Positions 21,469 through 23,415 of a stretch of 23,415 nucleotides of DNA are shown here, piece by piece (position 1 is the stretch's first letter; the number at the start of each line of letters is the position of its first letter). The notes below the pieces were generated by a model. It had not been told where the DNA came from. It saw only the letters and a list, made by a program, of their open reading frames with translations, and ran no database searches. Source of the stretch: Hirudo medicinalis (lineage: Eukaryota > Annelida > Clitellata > Hirudinida > Hirudinidae); the NCBI GenBank assembly GCA_011800805.1, contig MPNW01000812.1:38836-62250 (forward strand). The letters run 5' to 3'. The position numbers and the translations under genes were made by a program.

Positions 21469-21498
21469 CACCTGTACATCCGACCACGTGTCCAGGTG
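21469..21498. promoter_or_regulatory. E-box cluster CACCTG-CACGTG-CAGGTG
   Basis: Three E-boxes lie within 30 bp: CACCTG at 21469, palindromic CACGTG at 21485 and CAGGTG at 21493. The outer two are inverted copies of each other. Further ACCTG half-motifs follow to about 21530. bHLH or Snail-type zinc-finger binding is plausible but untested. Confidence 0.3.
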
Positions 21499-21671
21499 TG
21501 CGGACGACCTGTAGTGACAGGGATTACCTGTTAATCGAGGTTTAGTTTCGGCATTAGCATACCTAAAAACCGGTGGTGATTAAAGTGGACTTCTTATTTT
21601 TTATTTTTGAAATAAATGGGTTTAATTCGGTCTTAGAAACATAAATAGTTTTATTATTTATAACTATAATT

Positions 21672-21696
21672 TATCATCATCATCATCGTCGTCGTT

Positions 21697-21735
<39 letters not shown>
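21672..21735. repeat. (TCA)n-(GTT)n compound microsatellite
   Basis: TCA and TCG triplets pass into a pure GTT run. The minus-strand poly-Asn/poly-Asp frame is an artefact. Confidence 0.9.
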
Positions 21736-22138
21736 AATATTAAGACTCGGAAAGGCAAGCACTTTCGTTAATGAATGAATGAATGCAGCATCTGACTTGT
21801 TGACTTTAAGAACATTAATAAAACAATAACGATACGAATAAATGCATAACAATTTGCATCAACAGACATATCATTAAACTTTATTGATTAAAGGTATCAC
21901 AAGAAATCCATCAGCATTACAATGATGTAAATGAATGATTCGAAAGACACACGCCACAGAGACCTGTTGTGGACAACTGCATTTCCAGACACGCATCACT
22001 GAGCCCCTGACTCCGCGCCAAGAATGATGTTCTGGCCGTTCCACATCAATGGACGATGGCGACGACGACGGCAAATACACCATCTACGGTCGGTAGATTT
22101 TGCTGAGGAAGAACAAGACGATGGTGGTAATGAGGTGA

Positions 22139-22193
22139 TAATGATGGTGGTGATGATGATGATGATGACGACGATGACGACGACGACGACGAC

Positions 22194-22244
<51 letters not shown>
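22139..22244. repeat. (GAT/GAC)n microsatellite
   Basis: GAT and GAC triplets ending in a pure GAT run of roughly 50 bp. Poly-Met frames derive from it. Confidence 0.9.
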
Positions 22245-22245
<1 letters not shown>

Positions 22246-22540
22246 ACGACACCTCAGATGACATCGTCAGCCAATGAAGCCAGCCAATGAATGCATCACT
22301 CTGTCACACTCGTTCGGTTTCCATGAGTAACAGTTACCAAGGCGCCGACGCCATTCCAATCACGTGATGTTCTTTTTATGGCGCTCGGATGCTTTTAAGG
22401 AATGAAGAGAACTGGCGCAATAATATTTTCAGGCGCCCAATGACTCGGAACACCCTCTCTCCTCCGCCCACAATGTAGTCCAATCCTGCTTATTGCTGGC
22501 TGTCAGAAGTGGTGGCCAGCAATGAGTGAGTGAAGAACTG

Positions 22541-22706
22541 GGATGATGATGGTGATGATAATGATGATGATGGTGGTGGTGGTGGTGATGACGGTGATGA
22601 TGGTGATGGTCGTGATGCTGTTGATGATGACGACGACGACGACAATGATGATGATGGTGATCGTGATCAGGATGATGGTGGTTATGACAATGATGGTTAT
22701 GATGTT
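22541..22706. repeat. (GATG/GGT)n microsatellite
   Basis: GAT units mixed with GGT and GAC for about 165 bp, all with the purine-rich strand on plus. Confidence 0.88.
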
Positions 22707-22809
22707 GACTTCAGTGATAAGTCTCACAGGAGCAAGTGCCAATGAACGGAGAAAGCAATGAAAGGCTAAAGGAAAATGAATGATAAGAATTCTCCATGAC
22801 TTAATCTTA

Positions 22810-22931
22810 CTCCTCCTCCTCCTCCTCCTCCTCCTCCTCATCATCATCATCATCATCATCATCATCGTCGTCATCACTAGCATCATCGCCGTCGTCGTCA
22901 TCACTATGATCATCGCCGTCGTCGTCATCGT
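22810..22931. repeat. (CTC)n-(TCA/TCG)n microsatellite
   Basis: A pure CTC run passes into TCA and TCG triplets. It is the reverse-complement type of the tract at 22541-22706, so the two can pair as an imperfect inverted repeat. Confidence 0.9.
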
Positions 22932-22955
22932 AAATGATGACCACACGTTCGTCAG

Positions 22956-23016
22956 TGACGTCACATATGTCAAGTCACGTGCCACTGACCGCCATCTTTG
23001 ATTCGATTCTTTGATC
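22956..23016 (+). promoter_or_regulatory. Promoter-like cluster: CRE, E-box, YY1-like, TCF-like
   Basis: Within 61 bp lie TGACGTCA (full palindromic CRE, 22956-22963), CACGTG (22976-22981), CCGCCATCTT (22989-22998, close to the YY1 consensus) and CTTTGATC (23009-23016, TCF/LEF-like). CRE, E-box and YY1 sites typically sit close to transcription starts. The cluster lies about 300 bp 5' of a possible first coding exon. Confidence 0.4.
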
Positions 23017-23068
23017 TGAGCAGCGGAGGGCAGAGGCTGAGCACAAACAAAGCCAAAAATAACAAGCA

Positions 23069-23142
23069 AAATGATGATGGTGATGATGATGATGATGGTG
23101 ACGATGATGACGATGATGACGACGATGATGACGATAATGGTA
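23069..23142. repeat. (GAT/GAC)n microsatellite
   Basis: GAT, GGT and GAC triplets between the promoter-like cluster and the putative third-gene start. Confidence 0.88.
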
Positions 23143-23308
23143 CTGGTAGTTATGATATGACTGTAATAACGATGTCCATAGCTACCGTCATTCTTAGGCA
23201 AAGAAAAAAGATAAATTTAAATCACAAATTGGGGTTTTCTACCTGTTGGGCTTTTATGATTTTCTTGTCACGGTCCACTGATTATCAAACATCCACCCGT
23301 CCGCGTCC

Positions 23309-23342
23309 ATGATGGCGTCACTATGGCAGCATAACGAAACAG
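23309..23342 (+). CDS. Possible first coding exon of a third gene (partial)
   Basis: ATGATGGCG opens a frame reading MMASLWQHNET plus one base, which runs straight into a donor-like GTAATG at 23343. An in-frame TGA lies just upstream at 23279-23281, so the frame would start here. The promoter-like site cluster at 22956-23016 is in the right place. I do not recognise the peptide and only 11 codons are visible, so chance is a real alternative. The rest would lie beyond the window. Confidence 0.2.
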
Positions 23343-23415
23343 GTAATGGGGCAATCTAGTCGCTATCAACGAGGGGGTCAGTCAGGTGTGACGATTAATA
23401 GTCAACACCTGCAGT

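Noticed and set aside
22503..23201. Longest minus-strand open frame in the right half (232 codons)
   Set aside because: It runs through three simple-repeat tracts, giving Ile/Thr, Met and Arg runs. It lacks any recognisable domain, and a promoter-like cluster lies inside it.
1..23415. CRISPR arrays, tRNA or rRNA genes, bacterial operons
   Set aside because: The only regular repeats are microsatellites; no tRNA-like T-arm with a matching acceptor stem was found, and the genes are intron-containing animal genes.

Overview
This is eukaryotic, almost certainly animal, DNA. Two genes with GT-AG introns (98 to 1228 bp) encode proteins of metazoan families, and the rest is AT-rich spacer crowded with trinucleotide microsatellites. 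Short introns, a retroelement tail of a type common in invertebrates and dense (ATT)n, (GTT)n and (GATG)n tracts suggest an invertebrate. I cannot name the phylum.

Layout. 1-5311: AT-rich sequence downstream of the first gene, with no supported gene but some small repeats and palindromes. 5312-7242 (minus): a complete four-exon ABHD17-type depalmitoylase gene of 299 codons. 7243-7923: a 681-bp divergent spacer that must hold the start regions of both genes. 7924-13747 (plus): an eight-exon RPRD2-type gene of 808 codons, with a CID domain, a helical region, a basic patch and a long disordered Pro/Gln-rich C-terminus. Exon coordinates come from reading-frame, splice-site and phase agreement, and the phases close through every exon of both genes. 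Intron 4 of RPRD2 carries a decayed antisense fragment of a non-LTR retrotransposon.

13748-23415: about 9.7 kb of flank. It holds the RPRD2 3' region, a 136-base assembly gap inside a GGAT-rich repeat (15780-15915), then GC-richer blocks separated by long simple repeats. None of the open frames here looks like a gene. At the far right, a CRE, an E-box, a YY1-like site and a TCF-like site sit 5' of a short ATG-to-splice-donor segment (23309-23342). This may be the first exon of a third gene that continues outside the window.

How the genes relate. ABHD17 enzymes remove palmitate from membrane-bound proteins. RPRD2 binds the phosphorylated RNA polymerase II C-terminal domain. They share no pathway that I know of; their head-to-head layout only suggests a shared promoter region. 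I found no convincing novel biological system. The best leads are a tandem TPVxDE motif in RPRD2, a possible in-frame cryptic intron in its last exon, and the putative promoter at the right edge.
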